From assembly GCF_014649855.1 (NCBI RefSeq), contig NZ_BMTV01000006.1, positions 142,624-206,623 of the forward strand: a stretch of 64,000 nucleotides of DNA, written 5' to 3'. The position numbers and the translations under genes are program-made. Below the pieces are notes generated by a model. That model was not told the DNA's origin. It saw only the letters and a list, made by a program, of their open reading frames with translations, and ran no database searches. Every line of letters begins with the position of its first letter. Position 1 is the stretch's first letter. This DNA comes from Streptomyces roseolus. GTDB taxonomy: Bacteria; Actinomycetota; Actinomycetes; Streptomycetales; Streptomycetaceae. Shown here piece after piece: positions 36,976-46,681 of this stretch.

Positions 36976-39498
36976 ATGTCGATGGCGTTCGGTTCCTCCT
37001 TCGGTCCCTCCGACCCGTTCGGCGACCTGCTGAACCGCTTCTTCGGAATGTCCCCGGCGTCGTCGCCGCCGGCCGTCCAGCGCGTCCCCATCGGCCGCCT
37101 CCTCACCGAGTCGTCCCACGAACTCCTCAACACGGCCACCGCCAAAGCGGTCGCCGACGGCACCACCGACCTCGACACCGAGCACCTCCTGTGGGCCGCC
37201 ACCCAGGTCGAACCCACCCGCCGCCTGCTCGCCCGCTCCGGCGTCGACCCCGACGAACTCGCCGACAGGATCGCCAAGGTGCTGCCGCACGAGGCCGCCG
37301 AACCCTCCGCCGAGCCGGGCCTCACCCCCGCCGCCAAGCGGACCCTCGCACTCGCCCACGCCACCTCGCAGGCCGCCGGCGTCTCCTACATCGGCCCCGA
37401 GCACATCCTCGGCGCCCTCCTCGGCGACGCCGACTCGGGCGCCTCCCGCTACCTGCGCGCCGAGGACCTCGACGTCTCCAAGCTGCGCGGGATGACCGAC
37501 CAGGCCGCCCGAGGCGGCGAGGCCACCGCGCCCGCCGCGCCCAAGCAGCCCGCCACCACCCTCGACGAGTTCGGCCGCGACCTCACCGAGGAGGCGAGGG
37601 CGGGCAAGCTCGACCCGGTCGTCGGGCGCGCCGAGGAGATCGAGCAGACCATCGAGATCCTCTCCCGCCGCTCCAAGAACAACCCCGTCCTCATCGGCGA
37701 GCCCGGCGTCGGCAAGACCGCCATCGTCGAGGGCCTCGCCCAGCGGATCGTGGCCGGGGAGGTCCCCGACACCCTCAAGGACAAGCGGGTCGTCTCCCTC
37801 GACCTCTCCGGCATGGTCGCCGGCGCCCAGTACCGCGGCCAGTTCGAGGAACGCCTCAAGAAGGTCATCGAGGACGTCCAGAAGTCCGAGGGCGACATCG
37901 TCCTCTTCATCGACGAACTGCACACCGTCGTCGGCGCCGGCGCGAGCGGCGAGAGCTCGATGGACGCCGGCAACATGCTCAAGCCCGCCCTCGCCCGCGG
38001 CGAGCTGCACGTCGTCGGCGCCACCACCATCGACGAGTACCGCAAGTACATCGAGAAGGACGCCGCGCTCGAACGCCGCTTCCAGCCCGTCCTCATCCCC
38101 GAGCCGACCGTCGAGGAGACCGTCCAGATCCTCGAAGGGCTGCGGGACGCGTACGAGGCCCACCACCAGGTCCGGTTCGCCGACGGCGCCCTCGCGGCGG
38201 CCGCCGAGCTCTCCGACCGGTACATCAGCGACCGCTTCCTCCCCGACAAGGCCATCGACCTCATGGACCAGGCCGGCGCCCGCGTACGGCTCCGCAGCGC
38301 GGGCCGCTCCACCGAGGTGATCAGCCGCGAGGACCGGCTCGCCAAGCTGCGCCGGGAGAAGGACCAGGCCGTCGCCGCCGAGGAGTTCGAGAAGGCCAAG
38401 CGGCTCAAGGAGGAGATCGCCGAGGTCGAGGGCGAGCTCGCCGGCATCGAGGAGCGCCGCGAGGGCGTCGTCTCCGTCACCGCCTCAGACATCGCCGACA
38501 TCGTCTCCCGCCGCACCGGCATCCCCGTCAGCCAGCTCACCACCACCGAGAAGGAGCGCCTGCTCAGGCTGGAGCAGGAGATGCACGACCGGATCGTCGG
38601 CCAGGACGAGGCCGTCACCGCCGTCTCCGAGGCCGTCCGCCGCAACCGCGCCGGCATGGGCGACCCCGACCGGCCCGTCGGCTCCTTCCTCTTCCTCGGG
38701 CCCACCGGCGTCGGCAAGACGGAACTCGCCAAGACCCTCGCCGAACTGCTCTTCGGCGACGAGGACCGGATGATCCGCTTCGACATGAGCGAGTTCCAGG
38801 AGAAGCACACCGTCGCCCGGCTCGTCGGCGCCCCGCCCGGATACGTCGGCTACGAGGAGGCCGGCCAGCTCACCGAGAAGGTCCGCCGCCAGCCGTACAG
38901 CGTCGTCCTCTTCGACGAGGTCGAGAAGGCCCACCAGGACGTCTTCAGCACCCTGCTGCAGGTCCTCGACGACGGGCGCCTGACGGACGGCCAGGGCCGT
39001 ACCGTCGACTTCCGCCACTGCGTCGTCATCATGACGTCCAACATCGGCGCCCACCGGATCCTCGCCCACGAGGGCGACGCGGCCGATCTGAAGGACGAGC
39101 TGATGGAGGACCTCCGGGGCCGCTTCCTGCCCGAGTTCCTCAACCGCATCGACGACATCATCGTCTTCCACAGTCTCACCGAGAAGGACCTCACCGAGAT
39201 CGTCGAGCACCTCCTCGACCGCAGCAAGCACCGGGTCCACGCCCAGGGCATGACCCTGGAGGTCACCGAGGCCGCGACGAAGCTCCTCGTCGCCCACGGC
39301 TACCAGCCGGAGTTCGGCGCCCGCCCGCTGCGCCGCACCATCCAGACCGAGCTCGACAACCGCGTGGCCTCCCTCCTCCTCGGCGGCGAGGCGGAACCCG
39401 GCGACACGATCGTCGCCGACGTGGTCGACGACTCCCTCCACTGCACGATCCGCAAGGGCGCGCCCGCGGGCACGGACACGGCCGCCGCGGCGGCCTGA
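36976..39498 (+). CDS. Clp/Hsp100 AAA+ ATPase with UVR middle segment, lacking the ClpP-docking loop
   Basis: An 840-residue two-AAA+ unfoldase. The N-terminus is unusual ([20 protein letters not shown]) and is followed by a Clp_N repeat (~40-155). AAA1 has GEPGVGKT (~241) and [13 protein letters not shown]; a short UVR-like coiled middle region (~470-500, [17 protein letters not shown]) resembles ClpC; AAA2 has GPTGVGKT (~576) and arginine-rich C-terminal sensor [10 protein letters not shown]. The loop after TSNIGAHR (~688) is short and has no L/V-G-F tripeptide, so ClpP binding is doubtful; it may be a disaggregase. AGGAG lies 7 nt before ATG 36976. Confidence 0.9.
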   Translation: MSMAFGSSFGPSDPFGDLLNRFFGMSPASSPPAVQRVPIGRLLTESSHELLNTATAKAVADGTTDLDTEHLLWAATQVEPTRRLLARSGVDPDELADRIAKVLPHEAAEPSAEPGLTPAAKRTLALAHATSQAAGVSYIGPEHILGALLGDADSGASRYLRAEDLDVSKLRGMTDQAARGGEATAPAAPKQPATTLDEFGRDLTEEARAGKLDPVVGRAEEIEQTIEILSRRSKNNPVLIGEPGVGKTAIVEGLAQRIVAGEVPDTLKDKRVVSLDLSGMVAGAQYRGQFEERLKKVIEDVQKSEGDIVLFIDELHTVVGAGASGESSMDAGNMLKPALARGELHVVGATTIDEYRKYIEKDAALERRFQPVLIPEPTVEETVQILEGLRDAYEAHHQVRFADGALAAAAELSDRYISDRFLPDKAIDLMDQAGARVRLRSAGRSTEVISREDRLAKLRREKDQAVAAEEFEKAKRLKEEIAEVEGELAGIEERREGVVSVTASDIADIVSRRTGIPVSQLTTTEKERLLRLEQEMHDRIVGQDEAVTAVSEAVRRNRAGMGDPDRPVGSFLFLGPTGVGKTELAKTLAELLFGDEDRMIRFDMSEFQEKHTVARLVGAPPGYVGYEEAGQLTEKVRRQPYSVVLFDEVEKAHQDVFSTLLQVLDDGRLTDGQGRTVDFRHCVVIMTSNIGAHRILAHEGDAADLKDELMEDLRGRFLPEFLNRIDDIIVFHSLTEKDLTEIVEHLLDRSKHRVHAQGMTLEVTEAATKLLVAHGYQPEFGARPLRRTIQTELDNRVASLLLGGEAEPGDTIVADVVDDSLHCTIRKGAPAGTDTAAAAA

Positions 39499-39501
39499 CC
39501 C

Positions 39502-39546
39502 CACGGCGGCGGGGCCCGTACGTCCCGTACGGGCCCCGCCGCCGTG
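39502..39546. terminator. 21-bp stem, 3-nt loop bidirectional terminator
   Basis: Arms 39502-39522 and 39526-39546 are perfectly complementary over 21 bp with the loop TCC. It fills the 58-bp gap between the convergent stops of the Clp ATPase and the molybdoenzyme genes, so it should terminate both. The stem includes GTACG next to the loop and GC-rich blocks below. It is the strongest hairpin I found in the window. Confidence 0.85.
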
Positions 39547-39556
39547 TCCGCCGGAC

Positions 39557-41875
39557 TCAGCCCGCCGGCTCGATCACGACCTTGAGGTGCTTCATGATCG
39601 GCTGGTCGCTCTGGGTGCTGTGGTCGCCGAGGGCGCACAGCACGTTCATCTCCGGCATGTACCCCGCCGCGCAGCCCCGCGGGATGTCGTACGGCACCGC
39701 CAGATAGCCGTGCAGCGAGCGCCGGCCGCCGTCGCGGGCGGTGGCGGTGATGTCCACCGGGGCGAGTTCCGCGATGCCCCGCTCGCGCATGTCGGCGCGG
39801 TTCATGAAGACCAGCGTGCGCAGCCCGCTGACGCCCCGGTAGCGGTCGTCGTCGGAGTAGATCGTGGTGTTCCACTGGTCGTGCGAGCGCATCGTGCCGA
39901 GCGCGAGCGTGCCCGGCTCGGGGACGACGTCCGGCAGCGGCGCGGCGGAGAACTCCGCCTTCCCCGACGGGGTGAGGAAGACCAGCTCGCGCGCGGGCTG
40001 CCTGATGCGGAAGCCGAGCGGCAGCCGCACCCGCCGGTTGAAGTCCTCGAAGCCGTCCAGGACCCGGGCCATGGTGTCCCGGATCCGGTCGTAGTCCTCC
40101 ACGTACCAGGCCCACGGCGTGGTGCTGTCGGGCAGCGCGGCCCGCGCCATGCCCGCGATGATCGCCGGTTCGGACAGCAGGTGCGGCGACGCGGGCTTCT
40201 TCATCCCGCGCGACAGGTGGACCATGCTCATCGAGTCCTCGACGGAGGCGGCCTGTTCGCCCTTGCGCTGGTGGTCCTTCTCGGTGCGGCCCAGGCACGG
40301 CAGGATGAGCGCCCGCCGGCCGTGCACCACATGGCTGCGGTTGAGCTTGGTGCTCACCTGGACGGTCAGTTCGCAGTTCCGCAGCGCCTCGTACGTGACG
40401 GCGGTGTCGGGGGCGGCCAGCGCGAAGTTGCCGCCCATGCCGACGAAGACCTCGACGTCGCCGCGTGCCATCGCCTCGATGGTGCGCACGGTGTCGAGGC
40501 CGTGGGCGCGCGGCGGGTCGATCCCGCAGACCTCGCCGAGCCGGTCGAGGAAGGCCTCGGCGGGGCGGTGGTCGATGCCGCAGGTGCGGTTGCCCTGGAC
40601 GTTGCTGTGGCCGCGTACGGGGGAGGGGCCGGCGCCCTCGCGGCCCAGGTTGCCGCGCAGCAGCAGGAGGTCGACGATCTCGCGGACGGTGTCGACGCCG
40701 TGCTCGTGCTGGGTGACGCCGAGGCACCAGCTGACGATCGACCGGTCCGCCTCCCGGTACACCCGGGCCGCCTCCAGGATCTCCTCGCGGGAGAGCCCCG
40801 ACTGGTGCTCGATCTCCTCCCACGGCGTCGCCTCGCACACCGCCCGGTACTCCTCGAAGCCGGCCGTGTGCCGCTCGATGAACTCCCGGTCGAGCGCCTT
40901 CGGATCGGACGCCGACCGCTCGAGGACCGCCTTGGCCATCCCCCGCAGGAAGGCCATGTCGCCGCCGATGCGGACCTGGAGGTTGAGCGTGGACGTCGGC
41001 GTGGAGTGGAAGGTCGCCATGTCCTTGAAGTCGTGCGGGATGATCGCGCGGGTCGCGGCGGCCTCCACCAGCGGGTTGACGTGCACGATCCGCGCGCCCC
41101 GGTCGTACGCCTCGGTGAGGGCGGTGAGCATCCGGGGCGCGTTGGACGCCGCGTTGACGCCGAGGATGAACAGGGCGTCGGCGGTCTCCCAGTCGGCGAG
41201 GTCCACCGTCCCCTTGCCGGTGCCCAGGGCCGCCTGCATGGCCCGCCCGCTCGCCTCGTGGCACATGTTGGAGCAGTCGGGGAGGTTGTTGGTGCCGAGC
41301 TCGCGGGCGAGCAGCTGGTAGAGGAAGGTCGCCTCGTTGCCGAGCCGGCCCGAGGTGTAGAACGACGCCCGGTCCGGGTCGTCGAGGCCGCGCAGGGCTT
41401 CGCCGACCAGCTCGAAGGCGTCCTTCCAGGCGATCGGCACGTAGTGGTCGGTGCCGGGGTCGTACACCATCGGCTCGGTCAGCCGGCCCTCGTTCTCGAG
41501 GGCGTGGTCCGACCATCCGGCCAGCTCGGTCACCGAGTGCGCGGCGAAGAACTCCCGCCCGACCCGCTTCCGGGTCATCTCCCAGGTGACGTGCTTGACG
41601 CCGTTCTCGCAGATGTCCAGGTGGAGGCCCTTGGTGTCGTCGGGCCAGGCGCAGCCCGGACAGTCGAAGCCGGTGCGTTCGTGGTTCATCTTCATGATCG
41701 CCCGGGGCCCGTCCACGGGGAGGGCGCCCTCCCGGACCATGAAGCGCGTCACGCTCTTGGCGGCACCCCAGCCGGCGGCCGGATGGCGGTACGGCCGGAT
41801 CTCCGGCTCCCCGTCGGGGACGGGACCCACCCGGGGTTCCGGGTCGTCCTGCCGCTTGGCTCGGTCGAGGCTCAT
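39557..41875 (-). CDS. FdhF/YdeP-type molybdopterin oxidoreductase
   Basis: A 772-residue molybdenum/bis-MGD oxidoreductase of the YdeP branch. CPGCAWPDD near residue 75 replaces the classical four-Cys iron-sulfur motif, so at most a modified cluster is bound. TSGRLGNEATFLYQLLARE, NNLPDCSNMCHEASG (candidate molybdenum-ligand Cys) and NVQGNRTCGIDHRP follow, and the C-terminal molydopterin-binding domain has DQPIMKHLKVVIEPAG. In E. coli YdeP is linked to acid resistance; substrate unknown here. ATG at 41875 follows a weak AAAGG; GTG 41899 is an alternative. Confidence 0.86.
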   Translation of the reverse strand: MSLDRAKRQDDPEPRVGPVPDGEPEIRPYRHPAAGWGAAKSVTRFMVREGALPVDGPRAIMKMNHERTGFDCPGCAWPDDTKGLHLDICENGVKHVTWEMTRKRVGREFFAAHSVTELAGWSDHALENEGRLTEPMVYDPGTDHYVPIAWKDAFELVGEALRGLDDPDRASFYTSGRLGNEATFLYQLLARELGTNNLPDCSNMCHEASGRAMQAALGTGKGTVDLADWETADALFILGVNAASNAPRMLTALTEAYDRGARIVHVNPLVEAAATRAIIPHDFKDMATFHSTPTSTLNLQVRIGGDMAFLRGMAKAVLERSASDPKALDREFIERHTAGFEEYRAVCEATPWEEIEHQSGLSREEILEAARVYREADRSIVSWCLGVTQHEHGVDTVREIVDLLLLRGNLGREGAGPSPVRGHSNVQGNRTCGIDHRPAEAFLDRLGEVCGIDPPRAHGLDTVRTIEAMARGDVEVFVGMGGNFALAAPDTAVTYEALRNCELTVQVSTKLNRSHVVHGRRALILPCLGRTEKDHQRKGEQAASVEDSMSMVHLSRGMKKPASPHLLSEPAIIAGMARAALPDSTTPWAWYVEDYDRIRDTMARVLDGFEDFNRRVRLPLGFRIRQPARELVFLTPSGKAEFSAAPLPDVVPEPGTLALGTMRSHDQWNTTIYSDDDRYRGVSGLRTLVFMNRADMRERGIAELAPVDITATARDGGRRSLHGYLAVPYDIPRGCAAGYMPEMNVLCALGDHSTQSDQPIMKHLKVVIEPAG

Positions 41876-42395
41876 GGGCCTGCCACCTTTCCGGCGCACA
41901 CGGGCGCGAGGGAACGCGTACGACCCCCTCCCGGCAGGCTATGCCGGGCCCCGCCCCGTCGCCATCCGGCCGCGCGGGGTCACGGCGGCGGGCCGCGGGC
42001 CCGCCGGACCGTGGATGCGCCGGCGGCGATTCGCCCCGTTCGTGACGCCCCTTCTCGTGGCTCCCCTTCGCCGCCGCTCGTCCACGAGCCCGACACCCCG
42101 TCCTTCGTCCACGAGCCCGCCTCCGCCCCCGTGTCCCGCCGCCCGAAGGGAGTCGTCGGCGCGGCCGCCGGGGCCGTCACCGGCACCGCCCCCGCGTGCT
42201 CACCGACCGCGTGCTCACCGACCGCGTGCTCACCGACACGGCGGTCGGCATCCTCGCCGGGATCGCCGCCGCCACCGGCCGACCCGGCACCAGGCCCGCG
42301 AAGCCGTGCCCCGGCCGACCCGGCGCCGGGCCCGCGGGCCGTGCCCCGGCCGCCCCGGTGTGCGTCGGCCCCGCGCGTCCCGGCAGACTCGCCCC
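41876..42395. other. 520-bp region with gene-remnant look between divergent genes
   Basis: No convincing gene. The direct repeat GTCCACGAGCCCG occurs twice near 42076-42115, and a 15-bp unit is repeated three times at 42196-42240. A GTG-initiated frame from 42196 to 42399 ends with TGA overlapping the ATG of the FAD gene (ATGA); it reads VLTDRVLTDRVLTDTAVGIL and then becomes Gly/Pro/Arg-rich without a Shine-Dalgarno. This could be a decayed gene or ordinary leader. Promoters for both flanking genes must lie here. Confidence 0.4.
42196..42240. repeat. 15-bp tandem repeat, three copies
   Basis: GTGCTCACCGACCGC is present at 42196-42210 and 42211-42225, and with three changed end bases at 42226-42240. 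Being a multiple of three it keeps the frame VLTDR-VLTDR-VLTDT open. It lies 156 bp upstream of the FAD oxidoreductase start. It appears unrelated to the GGATCCN heptamer family. Confidence 0.85.
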
Positions 42396-43868
42396 ATGAG
42401 CAGCACGCGCCCGCGCCCCGCCCGCCCCGCCGGGTCCACCCCGACCGCCGTCGTCGTCGGCGCCGGCCCCAACGGGCTCGCGGCCGGCGCCCTGCTCGCC
42501 GAGGCCGGCGTCGAGGTCACGGTCCTGGAGGCCGCGGCGACGATCGGCGGCGGCACCCGCACCGACGAGGCGATCCTGCCCGGCCTGCTCCACGACCACT
42601 GCTCGGCCGTCCACCCCCTCGCCGTCGCCTCGCCCGCCCTCCGCCACCTGCGCCTCGACCGGTACGGGCTGAACTGGCTGCTCCCCGAGGTCGACTGCGC
42701 CCACCCCCTCGACGACGGCACCGCCGCCGCCCTGCACCGCTCGGTCGCCGAGACCGCCGCCGGGCTCGGCGCCGACGCGGCCCGCTACCGGGCCCTGCTC
42801 GCCCCCTCGGTACGCCGCTGGGAGGCGCTCTCCGGAGACGTCATGGGCCCGCTGCTCCGCGTGCCCGACCACCCGCTGCTGCTCGCCCGCTTCGGACTGC
42901 CGACCGTCCTGCCCGCCGCCGCCCTCGCCCGCCTCTTCCGCACCCCGGGCGCCCGCGCCCTGTGGGCGGGCGTCGCCGCCCACGCCTACCGCCCCCTCAC
43001 CGACCCCCTCAGCTCCGCCATCGGACTCGGCATCCTGACCGCCGGGCACGCGGCCGGCTGGGCCGTCGCCGAGGGCGGCTCCCGCTCCATCACCGAGGCC
43101 CTCGCGGCCGCCCTCCGCGCCCACGGCGGCCGGATCGAGACGGGCGTCAGGATCACCCACCGCTCCCAGCTGCCGCCCGCCGACCTCACGCTCCTCGACC
43201 TCGACCCGGCCCAGGTCGCGGTCGTGTACGGCGACCTCCTGCCGTCCCGCACCGCGGCCGCGTACCGCCGCTTCCGGCGCGGCCCCGGAGCCTTCAAGGT
43301 CGACCTGGCGGTGGAGGGCGGGGTGCCGTGGCGCGCGGAGGTCGCCCGCCGGGCCGGCACGGTCCACCTCGGCGGCCCGCTCGCCGAGGTCGTCCGCGCC
43401 GAACGGGACGTCACCGACGGCCGGATGCCGGACCGCCCCTTCGTCCTCGTCGGCCAGCAGTACCTCGCCGACCCCTCCCGCTCCGTCGGCGACGTCCACC
43501 CGGTGTGGACGTACGCGCACGTGCCGCACGGCTACGACGGCGACGCGACCGACGCGATCCTGGCCCGTCTGGAACAGTTCGCCCCCGGCGTCCGGGACCG
43601 CGTCGTCGGCCTCCGCGTCACCCGGCCCGCCGACTTCGCCGCCGCCAACCCCAACTTCGCCGGCGGCGACATCCTCACCGGCGCCAAGACCGTCCCCCAA
43701 CTGGTCCTCGGTGCCCGCCCCGCCCTCGACCCCTACGCCACGGGCCTCCCCGGCGTCCACCTCTGCTCCGCCGCCACCCCGCCCGGCCCCGGCGCCCACG
43801 GCATGTCCGGTGCCGGCGCCGCCGCGGCGGCCCTCCGCCACCTCGGCATCCGGCCGCCCTGGCGGTAG
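42396..43868 (+). CDS. Phytoene-desaturase-like FAD/NAD(P) oxidoreductase (second copy)
   Basis: A 490-residue flavoprotein with the N-terminal Rossmann motif VVVGAGPNGLAAGALLAEAG (~19-38) and the strand end TVLEA. The C-terminal FAD-binding block is HLCSAATPPGPGAHGMSGAG. It belongs to the same broad family as the protein at 10424-12007 but to a different subgroup (shorter; AVHPLAVASPALR near the N-terminus). ATG at 42396 overlaps the end of an upstream open frame and has no clear Shine-Dalgarno. Substrate unknown. Confidence 0.85.
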   Translation: MSSTRPRPARPAGSTPTAVVVGAGPNGLAAGALLAEAGVEVTVLEAAATIGGGTRTDEAILPGLLHDHCSAVHPLAVASPALRHLRLDRYGLNWLLPEVDCAHPLDDGTAAALHRSVAETAAGLGADAARYRALLAPSVRRWEALSGDVMGPLLRVPDHPLLLARFGLPTVLPAAALARLFRTPGARALWAGVAAHAYRPLTDPLSSAIGLGILTAGHAAGWAVAEGGSRSITEALAAALRAHGGRIETGVRITHRSQLPPADLTLLDLDPAQVAVVYGDLLPSRTAAAYRRFRRGPGAFKVDLAVEGGVPWRAEVARRAGTVHLGGPLAEVVRAERDVTDGRMPDRPFVLVGQQYLADPSRSVGDVHPVWTYAHVPHGYDGDATDAILARLEQFAPGVRDRVVGLRVTRPADFAAANPNFAGGDILTGAKTVPQLVLGARPALDPYATGLPGVHLCSAATPPGPGAHGMSGAGAAAAALRHLGIRPPWR

Positions 43869-43974
43869 CCCCCCGCCCCGCCCATGGGCCGGACGACCCG
43901 CGTGGGCCGCTCCGGCCCGGCCCGTACGGGACCCTTCGGCGGCGACGCGGCGGCCGGTGTTCCACCGGGTTCCG

Positions 43975-44865
43975 TCACGGAGCGCCGGTCACGCCGAACG
44001 CCGGGCGCGCGTGGGCGAGGAAGGCGTGGACGGCCGGGTGGGGCGCGGGCCTCCAGACCAGGAGGAGGAGGGCCGCGACGTCCACGTCGTCGAGGGGGAG
44101 CGCGGTGAGCCGGTCGGCGTGGGCGCGGGCCATCGAGGTGCTCAGGACGGCGACCCCCAGGCCCCGCGCGGCGAGGTCGGCGAGGGAGCCGGCGGCTCCG
44201 GCCTCCAGGGCGATCGCCGGCCGGAGGCCCTGCGCGTCGGACGCCAGGTCGAGCACCGCCCGCAGGCCGGTGCCGCGCGGCATGCAGATGATCGGGTGGG
44301 CGGTCAGCTCGCGGAGGGTGAGACGTTTCCGGCCGGCCAGGGGATGCGAGGGCGGGACGGCCGCGACGAGCCGCTCGTCGATGATCGTCAGCGCGTCCAG
44401 GCCGTCGGGGGGCGCGGCGGCCGCGCCGATGAGCGCCAGGTCGAGCGTGCCGCCGCGCACGCCCTCGACGAGCCGTTCCGAGTCGTCCTCCCGGAGCAGG
44501 ACGTCCACCCCGGGATGGGCCGTGCGGAAAGCGGCGAGGGCGTCGAAGAGCGGGGTGACCGTGCAGCCGACGACCATCCCGAGGGTCAGCCGGCCGCGCA
44601 CCAGCCCCGTCACCTCGTCGACGGCCCGCCGGACCGCCCGGGCCGACGCCAGCGCCGCACGCGCGTGCGCGAGGGCGGCCTCCCCGGCGACGGTCAGGGT
44701 GACCGCCCGCGCCGACCGGTCGAACAGCTCGGCGCCCACCTCCTGTTCGAGCCGCCGGATCTGCGCGCTCACACCGGACTGGCTGATGTGCACCCGCTCG
44801 GCGGCCCGGGTGAAGTTCCGCTCCTCGGCGACCGCGACGAAGTACTCCAACTGCCTGAGATCCAT
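43975..44865 (-). CDS. LysR-family transcriptional regulator
   Basis: A 296-residue LysR regulator. The DNA-binding head is MDLRQLEYFVAVAEERNFTR followed by RVHISQSGVSAQIRRLEQE; the effector domain starts near residue 90 (GRLTLGMVVGCTVTPLFDAL). It is divergent from the NTF2-like gene, with 107 bp between the starts, the classical layout for LysR control of a neighbour. ATG at 44865 has no Shine-Dalgarno; a GTG at 44871 is possible. Confidence 0.9.
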   Translation of the reverse strand: MDLRQLEYFVAVAEERNFTRAAERVHISQSGVSAQIRRLEQEVGAELFDRSARAVTLTVAGEAALAHARAALASARAVRRAVDEVTGLVRGRLTLGMVVGCTVTPLFDALAAFRTAHPGVDVLLREDDSERLVEGVRGGTLDLALIGAAAAPPDGLDALTIIDERLVAAVPPSHPLAGRKRLTLRELTAHPIICMPRGTGLRAVLDLASDAQGLRPAIALEAGAAGSLADLAARGLGVAVLSTSMARAHADRLTALPLDDVDVAALLLLVWRPAPHPAVHAFLAHARPAFGVTGAP

Positions 44866-44972
44866 GACCACTGATTCTAGAAGGCAGCACAACCATCTGT
44901 TGGACTTCTCGACGAAGGCCCACGAGGCTGGAGGCACGGAACGAAGCAACCCGTCCAGCCAGGAGGAACCCG

Positions 44973-45338
44973 ATGCCGGAGTACGAGAAGGCCATGCGCC
45001 CCGAGGACATCACCCGTCTCTTCGTCGAGCGGTCCAACGCGGGCGACGCGGCGGGCGTCGCCGCGCTCTACGCCGAGGACGCCGTGCTGGCCTACCCGCC
45101 GGGCGAGGTGACGGTGGGACGGGAGGCCATCCGCGTCCTGTGGGAGAAGGTGCTCGCCCACCGGCCCCGCTTCGAGCCGGAGGAGCCGCTGCCCACCCTG
45201 GTGAACGGCGACATCGCCCTCACCTCGACCCCGCCGAAGGACGGCACCGGCGCCCGGGCCCAGGTCGTCAGGCGTCAGCCCGACGGCAGCTGGCTGCGGG
45301 TCCTGGACCAGCCCGAGTTCGTCCCGGCGGCGCGCTGA
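44973..45338 (+). CDS. NTF2/SnoaL-like small protein
   Basis: A 121-residue protein with the cone-like NTF2 fold signature: RPEDITRLFVERSNAGDAAG, then VAALYAEDAVLAYPPGEVTV and a C-terminal strand region ending SWLRVLDQPEFVPA. Members include isomerases, hydrolases and binding proteins, so no reaction can be assigned. AGGAGG lies 7 nt before ATG 44973. Probable target of the divergent LysR regulator. Confidence 0.87.
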   Translation: MPEYEKAMRPEDITRLFVERSNAGDAAGVAALYAEDAVLAYPPGEVTVGREAIRVLWEKVLAHRPRFEPEEPLPTLVNGDIALTSTPPKDGTGARAQVVRRQPDGSWLRVLDQPEFVPAAR

Positions 45339-45377
45339 GGGGCGCGCGGGCGGGGGCCGGGGCCGGTTCGCGCGCGG

Positions 45378-46124
45378 TCACGAACGCCACCAGGGCTCCC
45401 GTACGTAACGACTCTCCGTACCGGTACAGCCGAGGCCGTCGGAGATCTCCTCGGAGTCCAGGTTCCAGCCCACCACGCCGTTGCCCTTGCGGCTCAGTTC
45501 GATCAGGCGGGCGTCGGTGGTGCGGGTCCCGTCGGTGACGCGGCAGGCGACGATCGAGGTCCAGGCCTGGCCGTCGAGCGCGGAGACCAGGAACAGCAGC
45601 GGCAGGACGGCGGCGGTGAGGAGCAGGGCCACGCCCTGCTCGGCGGCCGCGGCCCGCCTCAGCCACCCGGGCGGCCGGTAGTCCGGGTCGTGCGAGGGTC
45701 CGCGCGGGGCGCCGTGCCCGTGGTGCGTGCGGCGCCGTCCCGTGCGGTACTCCACCACCACGCCCTTGCGGAGCGCGTACGCGGCGAGGGTCGTGCCCAG
45801 GCCCCACCACGGGCCGAAGAGGCAGGCGTCGATGACGCCGACCGCCAGGGGGTTCAGGACGGTGACCCCGACCCGGTGCAGGCGGGCGAGCCGGTCGTGG
45901 CCGGTCGGCACGGCGCCGCGCGCCGCGAAGACGGCGAAGACGACCCGGGACACCACGACCGCGAGGACCGAGCCGAGCAGCGGGTCCGTGATCACCATGC
46001 CGAGCAGCACGTCCGGCCAGTTCGCCGGCTCCATGCCGACGAACACGTCCCGCACCGCGTCCCCGCCGCCCACCGTGTAGGCGACCTTGGCCACGGGCAC
46101 GGCGAGCGCCAGGGCGAGGAGCAC
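45378..46124 (-). CDS. Membrane protein of unknown function
   Basis: Unrecognised 248-residue protein with hydrophobic helices near residues 1-17, 38-68, 82-118 and 165-185, so probably four membrane passes. A C-terminal extracytoplasmic segment (~190-248) has two Cys (VACRVTDG and GLGCTGTE) that could form a disulfide. GTG at 46124 has no Shine-Dalgarno and the frame stays open upstream toward the GreA stop, so the start may be further 5'. It follows the GreA-like gene on the same strand. Confidence 0.6.
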   Translation of the reverse strand: MLLALALAVPVAKVAYTVGGGDAVRDVFVGMEPANWPDVLLGMVITDPLLGSVLAVVVSRVVFAVFAARGAVPTGHDRLARLHRVGVTVLNPLAVGVIDACLFGPWWGLGTTLAAYALRKGVVVEYRTGRRRTHHGHGAPRGPSHDPDYRPPGWLRRAAAAEQGVALLLTAAVLPLLFLVSALDGQAWTSIVACRVTDGTRTTDARLIELSRKGNGVVGWNLDSEEISDGLGCTGTESRYVREPWWRS

Positions 46125-46204
46125 GGTGTGCCCCGGGCCGCCCTCGCGGTCGGCCCGGCGCTCCTCCGTCAGGTCCGGGCCGGCCCGGCTGTCGGCCGGG
46201 CCGC

Positions 46205-46681
46205 TCAGGAGCCGCCGCCCGGCACCCCGACCGAGAGGACGACGGCGGTGGTACGGCCCAGGGGGGTGGCGTACGCGACGCTGTCACCGGCCGCGCGGCC
46301 GAGCAGCGCCCGGCCGAGCGGACTGTCGGCGGTGACCAGCGCCGGATCGTCCGCGTCGGCCAGCTCGCCGATGTGCAGCGTCGACTCGGTGCCGTCGCCG
46401 AACCGCACGCCCACCGTGCTGCCCACGCCGATCGTGCCGGCCGACGGCGCCACGGCGGCCGAGGCCTCCCGCAGCCGCCCCTCGATCTCCTCGATCCGCG
46501 TGTCCAGCCGGTCCGCCTCCGTGGCCCGCTGCAACTCGTCGGCCTGATCGGCCTGGTCACCGGGCTCGTCGGCGTCGCCGAGCGTGGCGGCGACCCTCGC
46601 CCGTTCGGCGCGCAGCTCGGACAGTTCGCGGTTCAGCGCCGTGCGCGCGGCCTCGCTGAGGGGCTCCGGTCCAGCGGTCAT
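46205..46681 (-). CDS. GreA/GreB-family transcription elongation factor-like protein
   Basis: A 158-residue GreA-type protein: N-terminal antiparallel coiled coil (~10-75) and C-terminal FKBP-like domain (~80-158) with the family block VTADSPLGRALLGRAAGDSV. True Gre factors insert two acidic tip residues into the RNA polymerase secondary channel to stimulate cleavage; the tip here (LGDADEPGDQADQADE) is acidic, which fits. It is more divergent and probably a paralogue of the main GreA. ATG at 46681 has GGGAG upstream. Confidence 0.82.
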   Translation of the reverse strand: MTAGPEPLSEAARTALNRELSELRAERARVAATLGDADEPGDQADQADELQRATEADRLDTRIEEIEGRLREASAAVAPSAGTIGVGSTVGVRFGDGTESTLHIGELADADDPALVTADSPLGRALLGRAAGDSVAYATPLGRTTAVVLSVGVPGGGS

